This document shows, piece by piece, positions 1 through 11,315 of a DNA stretch of 64,000 nt (positions are counted from its first letter, which is position 1; each line of letters begins with the position of its first letter). A model generated the notes under the pieces. It made no database searches and was not told the origin of the DNA. It saw only the letters and a list, made by a program, of their open reading frames with translations. Location of the stretch: the NCBI GenBank assembly GCA_030762935.1, contig CM060895.1, positions 32,044,501 through 32,108,500 on the forward strand, given 5' to 3'. The stretch is from Hymenopus coronatus (taxonomy: Eukaryota > Arthropoda > Insecta > Mantodea > Hymenopodidae). Made by a program: the position numbers and the translations under genes.

Positions 1-113
1 ACAGGGACCCTAAAATATACATTTCCGGTGAAATCTTGGTATCGAATTTTTTGGTGGAGTGCAATACATTCTCTATTCACTATGTACATAGTGAGTATAG
101 AGGAAGTAAAAAG
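1..113 (+). mobile_element. HLE right-end fragment
   Basis: Only the last 110 bases of an HLE are present, cut by the window edge. They hold the region just before the end and the terminal palindrome (about 76-92, CACTATGTACATAGTG), followed by TAGAGGAAGTAAAAA. The usual TAGAGAAAGT has one substitution. Confidence 0.85.
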
Positions 114-463
114 GGATGAAAGGAAAGGTAGCTCTGTTTGAGAAAATCTTCTAGTTAAAATTTGAAATAAATATCTTGGTACGGACAACACTACAACAGA
201 AATACATATGAACATAAATTGTATGTTTTAATGAATATACATTCTCTGTGCCGTAAGTTTTTGTGTATCTCTTTTAAGATTTACCAGTTATGAAAAATTC
301 AGAAAATCATCTAGAATAAACAGGACTTCAGAGGCTGTTCCCAGAATCTTAGAGATATATTTTATTTGTCATGTAAGTGAGTGTAATAAATTACAATTTA
401 ATCAAAATCATTAGAGCCGTTTTGAGAAACTCGAATAATTTGAAACGCCTTCCACGCAAGGGG
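114..463 (+). mobile_element. Divergent HLE, left-truncated, interrupted by mariner
   Basis: Interior HLE blocks appear in order: the ATGTATTTT-type AT block, a diverged form of the block reading TTACGGTTTACCAGTTATG, then CAGAGGCTGTTCCCAGAA, then TTTAATCAAAATCATTAGAGCC. The L end is missing. At 464 the copy is broken by a mariner insertion and it seems to resume at 1670. Confidence 0.6.
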
Positions 464-465
464 TA

Positions 466-1667
466 TGAGGGCTGTAAAGAAAGTAGTGGTAACATGGTCC
501 CCCACATTCACAGGAGAGCGGGTATGAGCCAATAGGATATAGGAGCGATCAGGTGACTAGTGTCGATGTGTGGTGTGCATTGGTCGGGCTGCCACTTGAG
601 AGAGTGTTGTTGCTGTGTAGCGTTGAAGTGAACAGTGTCAAGTGCACCGCTCTAAAGCATGTTTACCAAAGGCGATCAGCGTTCGTGGAATAAATTCGAG
701 GTACCTGTGGAAAAAATGCATCAGCATGTTATCGAGGATTACGTGAAGCCTGTGACGGGAATGCATTGCATGATGGGTCAAGGCGTTTCGTTTAGGTCGG
801 ACTGAGACTGCGGATGCATCGCACAGGTCGGCCGTCAATTTCGCAAGATCAGATTGACATCGTGAGTGGTCTCGTTGCCATGGACCATCGATGGACTGTC
901 CGGGAGTTATCCGTTGATGTTGGTCTCTGTCATCAAACTGCATGGTATATCCTGACGAAATGTCTTCACCTGAGGAAAATTGCGTCTCGTTGGGTTCCAC
1001 ATCGACTCACTGAGGTACAGAAACGGCACCGGTATCCACTGGCTGGCATCCACCTGGACAGATACCGCAACGAAGGAGACGCACTTCTGCAGCGTATTGT
1101 CGCCATTGATGAGACGTGGGCACGAGCCTATGGGCCGGAATTGAAGCGTCAGTTGAATGAACGGCGTCACCCAGGTTCACCACGTCCACAGAAAGTTCGA
1201 CAGGAACCCAGTCGGGTGAAGCTGGTGCTGATTGTGGCATACAACTACCAGGGGGGTATTCTTAGGCATGCTGTGCCTGAGGGACAAACCGTCAATAGTG
1301 ACTACTATTGCCTATTTCTGGAGCGACTATCTTCGTCCGGCTATGCGGCGCAAACGTCCACGTTTATTGCGAGACCATCACCCCATAGTGTTGCATGACA
1401 ACGCACGACCTGTTTCCGAAGTTGAAGGAACCCCTCCGAGGCCGCCGATTTCCTGACGTGGCATCTGTAGTCCGTGCAGTAGGGCGTCCCATCGCAGTCA
1501 TCAACAGAGATCGCCTTGCCAACGGTCCGCAACGGCAGCTCTACATTGGGCAAAAGGTCAGGGACTTTGTGGGTGCCTACATTGAAGGAATGTAATGCAA
1601 TTGCACTTGTGAGTTCAATAAATATTGTGTTCTATCAAAGTTGCCACTACTTTATTTACAGCCCTCG
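466..1667 (+). mobile_element. Mariner-family transposon, complete ends, dead transposase
   Basis: Two 28-bp terminal inverted repeats lie at 466-493 and 1640-1667 and differ at 3 positions. Each is bordered by a TA dinucleotide (464-465 and 1668-1669), the mariner target duplication. The total of about 1.2 kb is normal for mariner. The flanks read as HLE sequence on both sides, so this element jumped into an HLE. The ends are well preserved although the coding region has decayed. Confidence 0.85.
727..1595 (+). pseudogene. Mariner transposase pseudogene
   Basis: This is a decayed cut-and-paste DDE/D transposase, a nuclear enzyme that binds its own terminal repeats. A frame from 727 reads through an N-terminal helix-turn-helix-like segment, has an in-frame TAG at 793, then continues from the ATG at 814. 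The linker GRPS precedes the second helix-turn-helix segment. The first catalytic aspartate is in the motif AIDETW, residue 99 counted from 814. The second motif, LHDNARP, lies near 1390-1410 but in another frame, so a frameshift falls around 1330-1370. The end of the protein (VRDFVGAYIEGM, stop near 1593) lies in yet another frame. It cannot be active. The family call rests on motif spacing, recalled similarity and the flanking inverted repeats. Confidence 0.82.
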
Positions 1668-1669
1668 TA

Positions 1670-1721
1670 TTTTTCTGAAAATTTTCGAGTTTATATCAAG
1701 TTTAGTACTTAACCAACTTTA
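1670..1721 (+). mobile_element. Probable continuation of the mariner-split HLE
   Basis: After the mariner, about 50 bases resemble the HLE run that includes the central near-palindrome (GTTTAGTACTTAACC against GTTTGGTATTTAACGG). The copy is then cut by hAT-derived sequence. Confidence 0.4.
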
Positions 1722-2412
1722 TGGGTGCACAAACAGTGAGCGCTCTTTGAGCGTGAGCGCTCGGTAGGAGCGGGCGAGCCAGAGTGACAGCTGACTGTGT
1801 GACAGAGCAGAATGACGTAGTAGGGCAGTTTTAAAGCAGTTGACTGGTGGACTGTGTGTTGTGTGCAGCCGGTTGCTAACGCTCCCTGCTTACGTGTCCT
1901 TCTTTAATGCAGGAATCTAAAAGTGACCATGAGGCAAATACCTTCAACGTTGCGTGGGAAAGGGATTACTTTTTCATAGCAGCTGGAACAAATTCTCAGT
2001 GCCTTACAAAATGCTTGTGATGAAAAGGTGTTCAGTGATTACGTTGAAGTGTTAATTAAAATTCAAAATGAATTTGATTCTAGATTTCAAAATCTTGATT
2101 CACTTGAGAGTGAATTTCAAATTCTCGCAACTCCTTTCTTAACATTAGTTGAAATGGTGTGTCATGATTGCAGCTTGAACGTGTTGATCTTCAGTGTGAT
2201 ATAAGAGCTAAAGATCGTTTCAACAATAGCACTAACCTGAATGATTTTCACAAGACTGTACCTCAACGAAAATATCCACGACAACACAGACTAGCTGCGA
2301 AAATTATCTCAATGTTTGGTCTGACATGCGCCTGTGAACAACTGTTTTCTATCATGAACTTAAATAAAAAATGGTATCGAACATCTATGACTGACGTTTC
2401 ATTAAGGTCAAT
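1722..2412 (+). mobile_element. hAT-type transposon relic, internally deleted
   Basis: The segment opens GGGTGCACAAACAG, an hAT-like end, followed by a GC-richer untranslated stretch. It then holds joined pieces of an hAT-family coding region. No matching right end is visible, because an HLE begins at about 2415 and removes it. Confidence 0.6.
1909..2405 (+). pseudogene. hAT/GTF2IRD2-like transposase remnant
   Basis: The N-terminal piece (from about 1909) contains FNVAWERDYFFI, typical of the start of domesticated and live hAT proteins related to GTF2IRD2/ZBED5. Almost directly after it comes the C-terminal part: EFDSRFQNLDSL, then from 2168 a piece ending in the hAT dimerisation region with MFGLTCACEQLFSIMN and MTDVSLRSIL. 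The central catalytic part (normally several hundred residues) is missing, and the pieces lie in different frames. It is a broken fossil from an internally deleted copy. The last codons run into HLE sequence. The match to hAT C-terminal dimerisation domains is recalled, not searched, but the CEQLFS.M core is distinctive. Confidence 0.75.
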
Positions 2413-2414
2413 AC

Positions 2415-3286
2415 TTTTTACTTTCTCTATACGCAATATGTACATAGTGTATAGAGAAGGTATTGCACTCCACCAAAAAATTCGATACCGAGATTTCACC
2501 GGAAATATATGTTTTAGGGTCCCATGTATCCAAAAAAAGTATTTTCAGAAAAAGGTCCGTGTGTGTGTGTCCGTGTGTCAGTATGTCCGTGTGTCCATGT
2601 GTCTGTGAACACGATAACTCAAAAACGAAAAGTCGCTAAAATACCAAACTTGGTATTTAAGTTTAGTATCCTCCAGGGATGCGACACGAAGATTTTGAGG
2701 AAAAAAAAACACCCCAAACTACCTTTACACGGACATTTTTTCGAACATTTTGATTTTCTAAAAAATGACTCTAATGATTTTGATTAAAATATCGAATATT
2801 AAAGATATTTACCTGACAAATAAAATGTATACTTTGAAGTTTCTGGGAATAGCCTCTGAAGACTACTTTATTCTGGGTCAATTATACGCAATTTTCCATA
2901 AATGATAAACCGTAAGAGATGGACAAAAGCTTACCACACAACAAATGTAGAGCACTTTAAAACACACAAACTATGTTATACACATTTTTTTCGTGGAGTT
3001 GATTGTTATTGAGATATTCCCTGTTTTGGTTTCAGCTTTAAAAAATTAATACTTTTCTCATACAGGACTTTGTGAACTCGTGTCCATACAAACAAAGGAA
3101 CTTCATTCACATAGCAACCAGCTTTTGACTATCACTTTAACCTATGGTACCCCCTTATTTCACTTCTAATAACAAGGAAGCAAGTAATAAGGCTATTTCT
3201 GCTAATTTTTTCTCGATTAGATTAAGTAAATACAGCAATTTATTGCAGAGATGTAGAGAAAGCTATGCGAATGGAACACATCAGAT
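2415..3286 (-). mobile_element. HLE, near complete
   Basis: Both ends are present: the R palindrome at 2420-2460 and the L end (GAACACATCAGA) at 3274-3285, each followed or preceded by a T run. The internal order is intact, including the GT microsatellite at 2556-2610. It truncates the hAT relic on its left. Confidence 0.9.
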
Positions 3287-3590
3287 TTTTCTTTCAGCTG
3301 ACAACCACCTAACACCATGTTTTGATGTATTGATAACATATAAGTAGTCTGTACCCGGATTTAATCTGCTATAGAAGGTAATAATTTGTTTAAAATAAGT
3401 ATTTTGCCTAACAATAAATTAGTAACATAATATTTTGAGAAATCGTTTATGAAATCTTGCACTTCTTTTCTGGTACCTACTGTACGATACTTCTCCTCTC
3501 TGTCCACTCGTAAACAAGAGCGCTGGCAGTACCTGTACTATGCCCGGCTTCGGGAGCGCAAACTCTGTGTAAGGCTGTCGTAAGTGGACA
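3287..3590. other. Unassigned DNA
   Basis: No repeat family recognised in this window matches here. A GC-richer patch lies at about 3495-3580. No convincing coding signal. Confidence 0.5.
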
Positions 3591-3722
3591 TTTTTATAAA
3601 CATTATTTATTTTGGATTCATGGGTCCGCAAATATGTATTTCCGGCGATATCACGGTATCTAATTAATGCGTGGTGTACAATATCTTCTCCGCCTACTAT
3701 ATACATTGTACACAATGATATT
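3591..3722 (+). mobile_element. HLE right-end fragment, diverged
   Basis: This fragment runs from the block before the TTTTGGATTCA motif to a terminal palindrome around ACATTGTACACAATG. The final GAGAAAGT motif has decayed, so this looks like an old copy. Confidence 0.65.
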
Positions 3723-4262
3723 GGTGGCAAATTGCCAGGACTTAATGTTCGCTGATAAAGAGATTTTGCTAGTGCGACAAACTTGGTATCCATGGCAACA
3801 TACTGAAGCTGGCGTGTGGGAAAGTTTCTTTCACAACTTGTAGAAAGCTTACGTGAGTTTCTTGTCCTGTGTCGTGTGACCAACCCTTGCTAACCACAAT
3901 TACCGCAAGGTTCTTATATAAAAGCGACGTTACTTAAAACAGAGAGTCACAAAGATTTCCCTTGGGAATAGACCAAACATCTGGTTACAGTGTTTTGTTT
4001 ATTTTTTGTTTAACCCCCCTTTATGCTGATCAGCTGCGTGTGCGGGTTACAAGACCGTCGGACTGGGGTTCTTATTGCCCTTCAGATGTAAGAAAACTTC
4101 CCTGCGAAATTGCGTGCAAAATTACACACAGTGACTACACAAAATAGAACAAATTCTCAAGCATAGCCGGTAGCTACATCTAGAAGTATAACTAAACAAT
4201 TAGAAATAAATTCATAGAGCTAAAGGGAACCATTAGAAGGGCATTATTAAATAAGCTCCCAG
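3723..4262. other. Unassigned DNA
   Basis: About 540 bases with no recognised repeat and no frame with codon structure. It lies between two HLE pieces. Confidence 0.45.
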
Positions 4263-4263
4263 A

Positions 4264-4951
4264 GACCAAATTTCATGCCTTTCATTCGCATGACTTTCTC
4301 TAGCTGTTCCACAAATAAACTTTCCTTAAAGATATTATTCCTGTATTTACGTAATGCTAATTGAGAAAAACACTAGCAGAAATGAATGGCCTTATTACTT
4401 ACTTACTAGGAATTAGAAGGGAAATAAGTTCCTGACAGTAAAGCAAAAGAGATGAAACGAAATTTGACTTCCCTCTTGAGAAAAGTATAAGTAGTTTTAA
4501 GTTGACAACACCTAACTCTACAAAAATATATGTGTAATAAATTGAGTGTTTTAATGAGAACTACATCTCTTTTGTAGTACATTTTTGTCTATCTATTATG
4601 GTTTACGCGTTATACAAAGTCATCCAGAATGAAAAGGTCTTTAGAGGCTATTCCCAGAAAATTCAAGATATATATTTCGTTTCTCATAAAAGTATCTTTA
4701 AAATATTTTAATCAAAATCGTAGTCATTTTTCAGAAAACCAAATTGTTTGAAAAATGTGTCATGTAAAGGATAGATGTGGGGGAACTTTCTTGAAAATTT
4801 TCCTGTCGCATCTATGAATTATACGGAACCCAAATACCTAGTTTGTATTTCCGATGAAATCTCGGAATCGAATTTTTGGGTGGAATACAGTACCTTCTCT
4901 GTCTACAATATATATTGACATCAGAAGAGATCTAAATATAAAAATCTGATG
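4264..4951 (+). mobile_element. HLE with internal deletion
   Basis: The L end is diverged (TTCATGCCTTTCATTCGCATG) and followed by intact ACTTTCTCTA. The copy runs to the gggtggaatacagtacc block and a ruined R end. The microsatellite and its surroundings are deleted near 4825, giving about 690 bases. Its R end abuts a new L end at 4952. Confidence 0.75.
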
Positions 4952-5716
4952 TGTTCCATTCATATGACTTTCTCTATATCTCTGTAACGAATTATTGTTA
5001 ATAAGCTTAACGAAAAGTAGCTAAAGTACCAAACTTGGTATTTAAGTTTAGTATCTTCCAGGGATGCGACACGAAGATTTTGAGAAAAATCCCCCCACCC
5101 CAAACTACTCTTTACATAGAACTTTTTTTGAAAATGTTGATTTTCTTAAAAATGGCTCTAACGATTTGGATTAAAATGTCTTATATGAAAGACATTTACC
5201 TGACAAATAAAATGTATATCTTGAATTTTCTGGGAATAGCTTCTAAAGACCTGTTTATTCTGGATGAATTTGCTAATTTGGCATAACTAGTTAACCGTAA
5301 GAGATAATTAAAAACTTACTATACAAAAAATGTAGGCCTTGTTAAAATACACAAGTTATGTCAGTTACATTTTTTTCGTGGAGCTTACCGTTTTCGAGGT
5401 ATTCCTTTTTATTAGTTTTGGTTGTGAAGTACTTACACTTTTCTCAGAAGGGAGTGTCCGTGTTTCTTTTGTTCTACTCCTGGGCAAGAGAAGAAGCAAT
5501 TCGTAATGACAATCGCATAACGACAGCTTTTAAAACATTTTACTATCGGTTTAGGCTAGTGTATTCCCTTATTTTCTTCCTACTTATAAGGAGCTCAGTA
5601 ATAAGACCATTCTGCTAATGAGTACCACGATTAGCAAGGTGCACAAAGAAGAATAATGTCACGTAAGATATTTGTAGAACAGCTAGAGAAAGTCATGTGA
5701 GTGTAACACATCATAT
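4952..5716. mobile_element. HLE composite with two left ends facing out
   Basis: 4952-5010 is a forward L end of about 60 bases. At 5011 the sequence switches to reverse-oriented HLE interior (from CGAAAAGTAGCTAAAGTACC) and runs to a second L end at about 5700-5716. The piece thus has L ends on both outer sides and no R end. Confidence 0.75.
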
Positions 5717-6049
5717 TTTTGTTCTTATGCAATCCCTATATAGGAAATTAAAGTGAATTAAATAAACCTATACCATTGCAATATACCGTTCTTGGAATGC
5801 TGCAAATTGTTTGTTGGTTGGTCTATGTAAGTTCTGTCTGCATCTAGTCTCTTTGTTACGTTTATCTACATTATTGTAAACTTTTCTGGGTCATTATTGC
5901 TATGTTCTTTCCAATAACATAGCGAGAAACAAATGAATGGTGACAACACCCAAAGATTAAAGTTTGAAAAATTCAATCGAATAACAAGGATATCTCGCAA
6001 ATGGTTGATATCACAAAAATGTCGATATAGATATCTCGTCGGTACTCGT
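5717..6049. other. Unassigned DNA with a short HLE-like island
   Basis: 5962-6024 resembles forward HLE interior (AATAACAAGGATATCTCGCAA). The remainder matches nothing else in the window. Confidence 0.4.
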
Positions 6050-6545
6050 GTTTTGGGATCCTGAATTAAACAGAGCAATGTTAGTGGAAAAACCTACGCG
6101 TGCGTTTGTGTGTTCTTATATGAAAATTAGGATAAATACTAATTTTGATATTGAAGGATACAAGGATACAACACGAACATTTCCAAGAGAATCTCTCTAC
6201 CAACTACCCTTTACATGCTAACGTTTTCGTTATATTTTATTTTCCGAAAAAATAGCTATATTAAAAGGTCATAAAATAGCTATATTTTGATTAAAATAGC
6301 ATAAATTCAGTAGATTTATGAGAAATAAAATTTATATTTTTGGGAACAACCTGGAAAGTCCGATCATTCTAAATCATTTTTGTATACTTTATAAACCGTA
6401 AAAAATAGACTAAACTCTATTGCAAAAAAATGTATATTCATGTACAAGTTTATTCTTCGTGTCGTTAGCTAAACTATTTCTTGTTGGTCTGAATGTTAAA
6501 AATACTTCGAATTTTTCAAATCATAAGTAGTAGATAACTCTGTTT
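6050..6545 (-). mobile_element. Diverged HLE interior
   Basis: Blocks run in reverse order from the diverged GATCCTGAATTAAAC element through ACTACCCTTTACATG and the AATTTTTGGGAACAACCT block to the AAACCGTAAAAAATAGAC block. Both ends are missing. Confidence 0.65.
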
Positions 6546-6730
6546 TCTCTCGTGCTAATGCAAAATCGTGGGTTCTAAGCGTTAGGCTTTAGGTGTGTTT
6601 AAAAGTATCAGCCCATATCAGCAGCTTTACTGGTATCTAAAAGAACTCCTGCGGGACAAAATTGTGGCACACCGCCGGCGCTGATATTATCCTGACAATT
6701 AACAGCATTAACAAACCAAATACTTAATCT
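6546..6730 (+). repeat. Possible SINE tail
   Basis: The run CACACCGCCGGCGCTGATAT with a GC-rich lead resembles 3' parts of arthropod tRNA-derived SINEs as I recall them. No tRNA head or target duplication is visible. Tentative. Confidence 0.3.
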
Positions 6731-6732
6731 AA

Positions 6733-7640
6733 ATATCTGATATGTTACGCTCACATGACTTTCTCTAGCTGCTCTACAAAAGTCCTACAAAAGATTATTC
6801 TTCTTTGTACACAATGCTAATCAAGATAAATGTTAGCAGAATGTTATTACTTAGTTCCTTATAAGTAGAAGAGAATAAGGGAATGCACTATGCTAAAGTG
6901 ATTGTTAAATTTTTTAAAAGCTATCGTTATGCGAGTGTCATTGCAAATCACGTCTTTGCTTGACCAGGAGTAGACAAAAGAAAAACAGACACTTCCTGTG
7001 TGAGAAAAGTTTAAGTACTTCACAATTGAAACCAATAACAAGGAATATCTCGAAAACGGTTACCTCCACAACAAAAACGTGAAGGATAAAAATTGTGAGT
7101 TTTGTCATGAGGTACATTTTTGTGTAGTGAGTTTTTCGTATCTCTTACGGCTTAGCAGTTAAGCAAAATTCAGCAAAATTCATCAAGAATAAAGAGGTCT
7201 TCAGAGGCTATCTCCAAAAAAAATCGAGATATAAATTTTATTTCGGACATAAATATCTCTAATATAATGGATTTTGATCAAAATCGTTGGAGCCATTTTT
7301 AAGAAAATCAAAAATTTCGAAGTTTTTTCCATGTAAATGGTAGTTTCTGGTGGGGGGATTTTTTGGAAATCTTCGTGTCGCATCCTTGGAAGATACTAAA
7401 CCTAAATACCAAGTTTGGTATTTAACGGTATTTTTGTTTTGGGGCTATGCTGTCCACAAACACACACACAGACAGATAGACAGACAGATAGACAGACAGA
7501 CACACGGACCTTTTTTCGGACTCAGGGGACCCCTAAACATATATTTCCGGTGAAATCTCTGTATCGAATTTTTGGGTGCATTACAATACCTTCTGTATCT
7601 TTATGTACATTACATATGGGGCTACAGAAATTAAAAATAA
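6733..7640 (+). mobile_element. HLE, near complete
   Basis: The L end TCTGATATG is at 6737 and ACTTTCTCTA follows. A GACA/GATA-type microsatellite sits at 7460-7502 instead of pure CA. The R end is a variant with an imperfect palindrome around TGTACATTACATATGGGG. About 905 bases. Confidence 0.85.
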
Positions 7641-7749
7641 CATGGGATATATAATCCATCACATATGGACAAACTCTTTAAAATTCTGACTGTCTCTTTA
7701 CCTACTGTATGGTTCAATTTAAGCTGTTTTTGTTTCTTTTATATGTTAA

Positions 7750-7955
7750 CATCCTTAAACCTGATAGATCATATCTGGCGATGAATGCAATGGAGCTCAA
7801 GTAAGCTCGGGATCCATAGAGTATAAACTATACTGAACACTCATCTTTACAACATAAAGCAAAGCAGAAGAAAAAGCCTTATCGAAGTAATTCAGCCTAA
7901 CTCTAACTCGGGATATACCAGACACGCTACCACCACACTACAGAAGTGGGCGATG
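7750..7955 (-). mobile_element. SINE-A copy, old
   Basis: The reverse complement carries the SINE-A tail (diverged form of CGATATGACC...GGTTAAAG) at the low-coordinate end and a decayed tRNA-derived head with promoter-like boxes near 7900-7950. Mismatches are many. The flanking 7641-7749 is unassigned. Confidence 0.6.
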
Positions 7956-7986
7956 AATGTTTTATCTGGATTAAGAAGAACAATAT

Positions 7987-9650
7987 AACGTGTTTCATTT
8001 AAAGAGTTTCTCTAACGTTTCTGCAAGCAAACTATTCATGCAAAGGAGTACTCTTTTTACTTTCTCCATACGCACTATGTACATAGTATATAGAGAAAGT
8101 ATTGCACTCCACTAAAAATTCGATACCGAGATTTCACCGGAGATATATGTTTTAGGGTCCCCAATATCCAAAAAAAGCATTTTCACAAAAAGGTCCGTGT
8201 GTTTGTGTGTGTGTCCGTGTATCTGTGAACACGATAACTCAAAAACGAAAAGTCGGTAAAATACCAAACTTGGTATTTAAGTTTAGTATCTTCCAGGGAT
8301 GCAACAGGAAGATTTTGAGAAAAATCCCCCCACCCCCAACTACCCTTTACATGGAACTTTTTTCGAAAATTTTGATTTTCTCAAAAATGGCTCTAACGAT
8401 TTTAATTAACATTTCGTATATTAAAGATATTTACCTGACAAATAAAATGTATATCTTGAATTTTCTGGGAATAGCCTCTGAAGAGAAGTTTATTCTGGAT
8501 GAATTTTACTAAATTTTGAATAACTGCTAAACCGTAAGAGATGGACAAAACGTTACTACACAAGAAATGTAGAGCACTTTAAAACACATAATTTATGTTA
8601 TATACATTTTTTTCGTGGAGTTTGTCGTTTTTGTGACATTCCTTATTTTTGGTTTCTGCTATGAAAAACGTATACTTTTCTCATACAGGAACTTGTCAAC
8701 TCCTATCCATATACACAAAGGAACTTCATTGACATAGCAACCAGCTTTTGACTATCACTTTAACCTACGGTTGTCCCTTATTTCGCTTCTACTTACGAGG
8801 AAGCGAGTAATAAGAGTATTTCTGCTAATTTTTTCTGATTAGCATAAAGTAAATAGAATTTTTAAGAATTATTTGTTGCAGGGATATGGAGAAAGTCATG
8901 TGAATGGTACACATCAGATTTTTTTCTTCAGCACGCTAGTTGAGATAAACATTAATAGAAATTGTCAGATTACTTGCTTTCTTGTAAGTAGAAAGGAAAT
9001 GAGGGCATACTCTAGACTAAAGCGATAGTCAAATCCTATAAAGGTTAGTCGTTATACGAAACAACTAAAGTAGCTAATATCTCGGAAACGGTTAACTTTA
9101 CAAAAATATGTATATATACATATATAAGTATCAGTAAATATGTATACATATGACATAAATTGTGTGTTTTAACGAGATCCACATTTTTGGTGTAGTCACT
9201 TTTAATCTATCTCTCACAGTTCACCAGTTATACAAACGTTTATCCAGAATAAAAAGATCTTCAGAGGATATTCCTCAATAATTCAAAAAATTCAAGGTAC
9301 ACATTTCGTTTCTAATAAAAATATCTTACACGTATGATATTTTAATCACAAATTTGAGAAATTTTGAAAACATTCCTGAAATCTTTGTGTTGCATCCTTG
9401 GAAGGTTCTGAACCTAAATCCAAGTTAGGTATTTAACAGACCCTTCGTTTTTTAGTTATGTTGTATATAGATACACACACAGAGGCACACACACTAACCC
9501 TTTTACTATTTATTTTCTTTTTTTTTTTGTATTCAGAGGTCTTCAAAATAATGTGTTTCCGGTAAAATCTCGCTATAAAATTTTTGTGTGGAATGCAATA
9601 CGTCTTTGTCTACTTAGTATGTTCATTCTACATATATGCTAGAGAAAGTA
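7987..9650 (+). mobile_element. HLE split by a second HLE
   Basis: The L part is 7987-8053, diverged. The copy is interrupted by an opposite HLE (8054-8921) and resumes at 8922 with CTTCAGCACGCTAGTTGAG, the expected next block. It then runs to an R end with TAGAGAAAGTAATG at about 9640-9650. Confidence 0.8.
8054..8921 (-). mobile_element. HLE nested inside another HLE
   Basis: Complete, 868 bases. The R palindrome is at about 8063-8095, the GT tract near 8195-8222, and the L end ACACATCAGA at 8910-8919. It lies inside the oligo-T run of the host HLE, with T runs on both sides. Confidence 0.92.
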
Positions 9651-9657
9651 ATGCAGA

Positions 9658-10443
9658 GTAATAATCTTCTTATTTTTCTATCTTCACGCTAATCGAGATG
9701 AACATTTGCAGAAATAGCCTTAATACTTGCTTTCTTGTAAGTAGAGGGAAATAAGGGAGTACCATAGGTTAAAGTGATAGTAAAATCTTTTAAAAACAAT
9801 TCCTATGTGATATACATCCATTTCCAGGAGTTTAGAAATTCCGAAATGAGAAAGGTATTTTAAAAAGCAAGCAATAAAAAGGAATATCTAATCTATGGGC
9901 AAATCAACGAAAAATATACATATGACGTAGCTTGTGTTTTTAAAGAGATCTACATGTTTTGTGTAATATATTTTTGTCTCTTACAGTTTACTGTTATGCA
10001 AAATGCAGCTAAATTCATCCAGAATAAAGAGGTCTTTAGAGGCTATTCCCAGAAAATGCAATATGTATATTTTGTCATGCAAATATCTTTAATATAGGTA
10101 CGGTATGCTAATCAAAATAGTTAGGCATTTTTGAGAAAATCGACATTTTAGAAATGTTTTACCATATAAAGGGTAGTTGGCGTGCGCCGATTTTTCTCAA
10201 AATCTTCGTGTCGCAGGTACTAAACTTAAATAACAAGTTTCGTATTTTACCGAGTATTCGTTTTTGAGTTACCGTGTTAACACATACACACACGCACACT
10301 GACTTTTTTTATAAAAATCCTTTTTTTGGATACAGGGACCCTAAAACGTGTATTCACGATGAAATCTCGGTATCGAATTTTTGGGCGGAATACAATATAT
10401 TTCTCTATACGCTATGTACATAGTGCGTACAGAGAAAGTAAAA
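9658..10443 (+). mobile_element. HLE, left end missing
   Basis: Starts in the ATAATCTTCTTATTTTTCTATC block about 60 bases inside the element and ends with an intact terminal palindrome (GCTATGTACATAGTGC) and GAGAAAGTAAAA. It directly follows the R end of the previous copy. Confidence 0.8.
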
Positions 10444-10466
10444 CAGTCTAAGTTTGGTTCATCAAA

Positions 10467-11315
10467 TTTTTGCTCTCTCCATACATATTAGAGAAGGTAT
10501 TGTAATGCACACAAAATTTGATACCGAGATTTCACTGGCAATACATGTTTTAGGACCCCCTAAATCCAAAAAAAAGCATTTTTAGAAAAAGTCCGTGTGT
10601 GTGTGTATGTGTGTGACTGTGTGTATGTGTGTGTGTCATAGCTCAAAAATGACAATACCGTTAAATATCAAACTTGGAATTTAAGTTCAGTATCTTCCAA
10701 AGAATTGACATGAAGATTTTCAAGAAAATCCTTCCACTGCAAACTACTCTTTACATGGACTAATTTTCGAAAATTTTTATTTTCTTAAAAATGGTTATAA
10801 TGATTTTGATTAAACTCCCGTATATTAGATATATTTACATCCTAAATAAAATGTATATCTTACATTTTTCAGGGATTAACCTCTGAAGACTTCTTTATTC
10901 TGGATGAATTTTGCCAAATTTTGTTTAACTGCTAAACCGTAAGAAGTAGACAAAAACTTACTTCACAAAAAATGTAGATCTCGTCAAAGCTTACAATGTA
11001 TGTCCGTTACGTTTTTGTTGTGGAGGTAACCGTTTCCGAGACATTCCTTGTTATTATTTTCAACTGTAAAGTACATATACGCACTTTTGTAAGACAGGAA
11101 GTGTCCGTTTTTCTTTTGTTCTACTCAAGAAGCGATTTGCAATGATAATTGCATAACGATATCTATCTGTTCCTTTAGTTCTGTTCTACTTATCAGAAAC
11201 TAAGTAATAAGAACATTCTACTAATGTTTATCTCAATTAGCATAGTGTAGAACGAAGAATAATCTTTTGTAAGAAGTAAATAGAGAAAATCATGTGAACG
11301 TAACATATATTTATT
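10467..11315 (-). mobile_element. HLE with shortened terminal palindrome
   Basis: The R end is reduced to a partial palindrome (CTCTCCATACATATTAGAG). The GT tract is at 10596-10640 and the L end is diverged (AACGTAACATATATTT). About 850 bases. Confidence 0.82.

Noticed and set aside
6590..6725. Ribosomal or other structured RNA gene
   Set aside because: The GC-rich stretch is short and more like a SINE 3' part; no conserved rRNA or snRNA motif found.
7415..7654. Frames rich in Cys-Val-Cys-Val or His-Thr repeats as possible secreted peptides (also near 2524, 27516, 46754)
   Set aside because: They are translations of the GT/CA microsatellite inside HLE copies; they shift frame between copies and have no consistent start or signal peptide.
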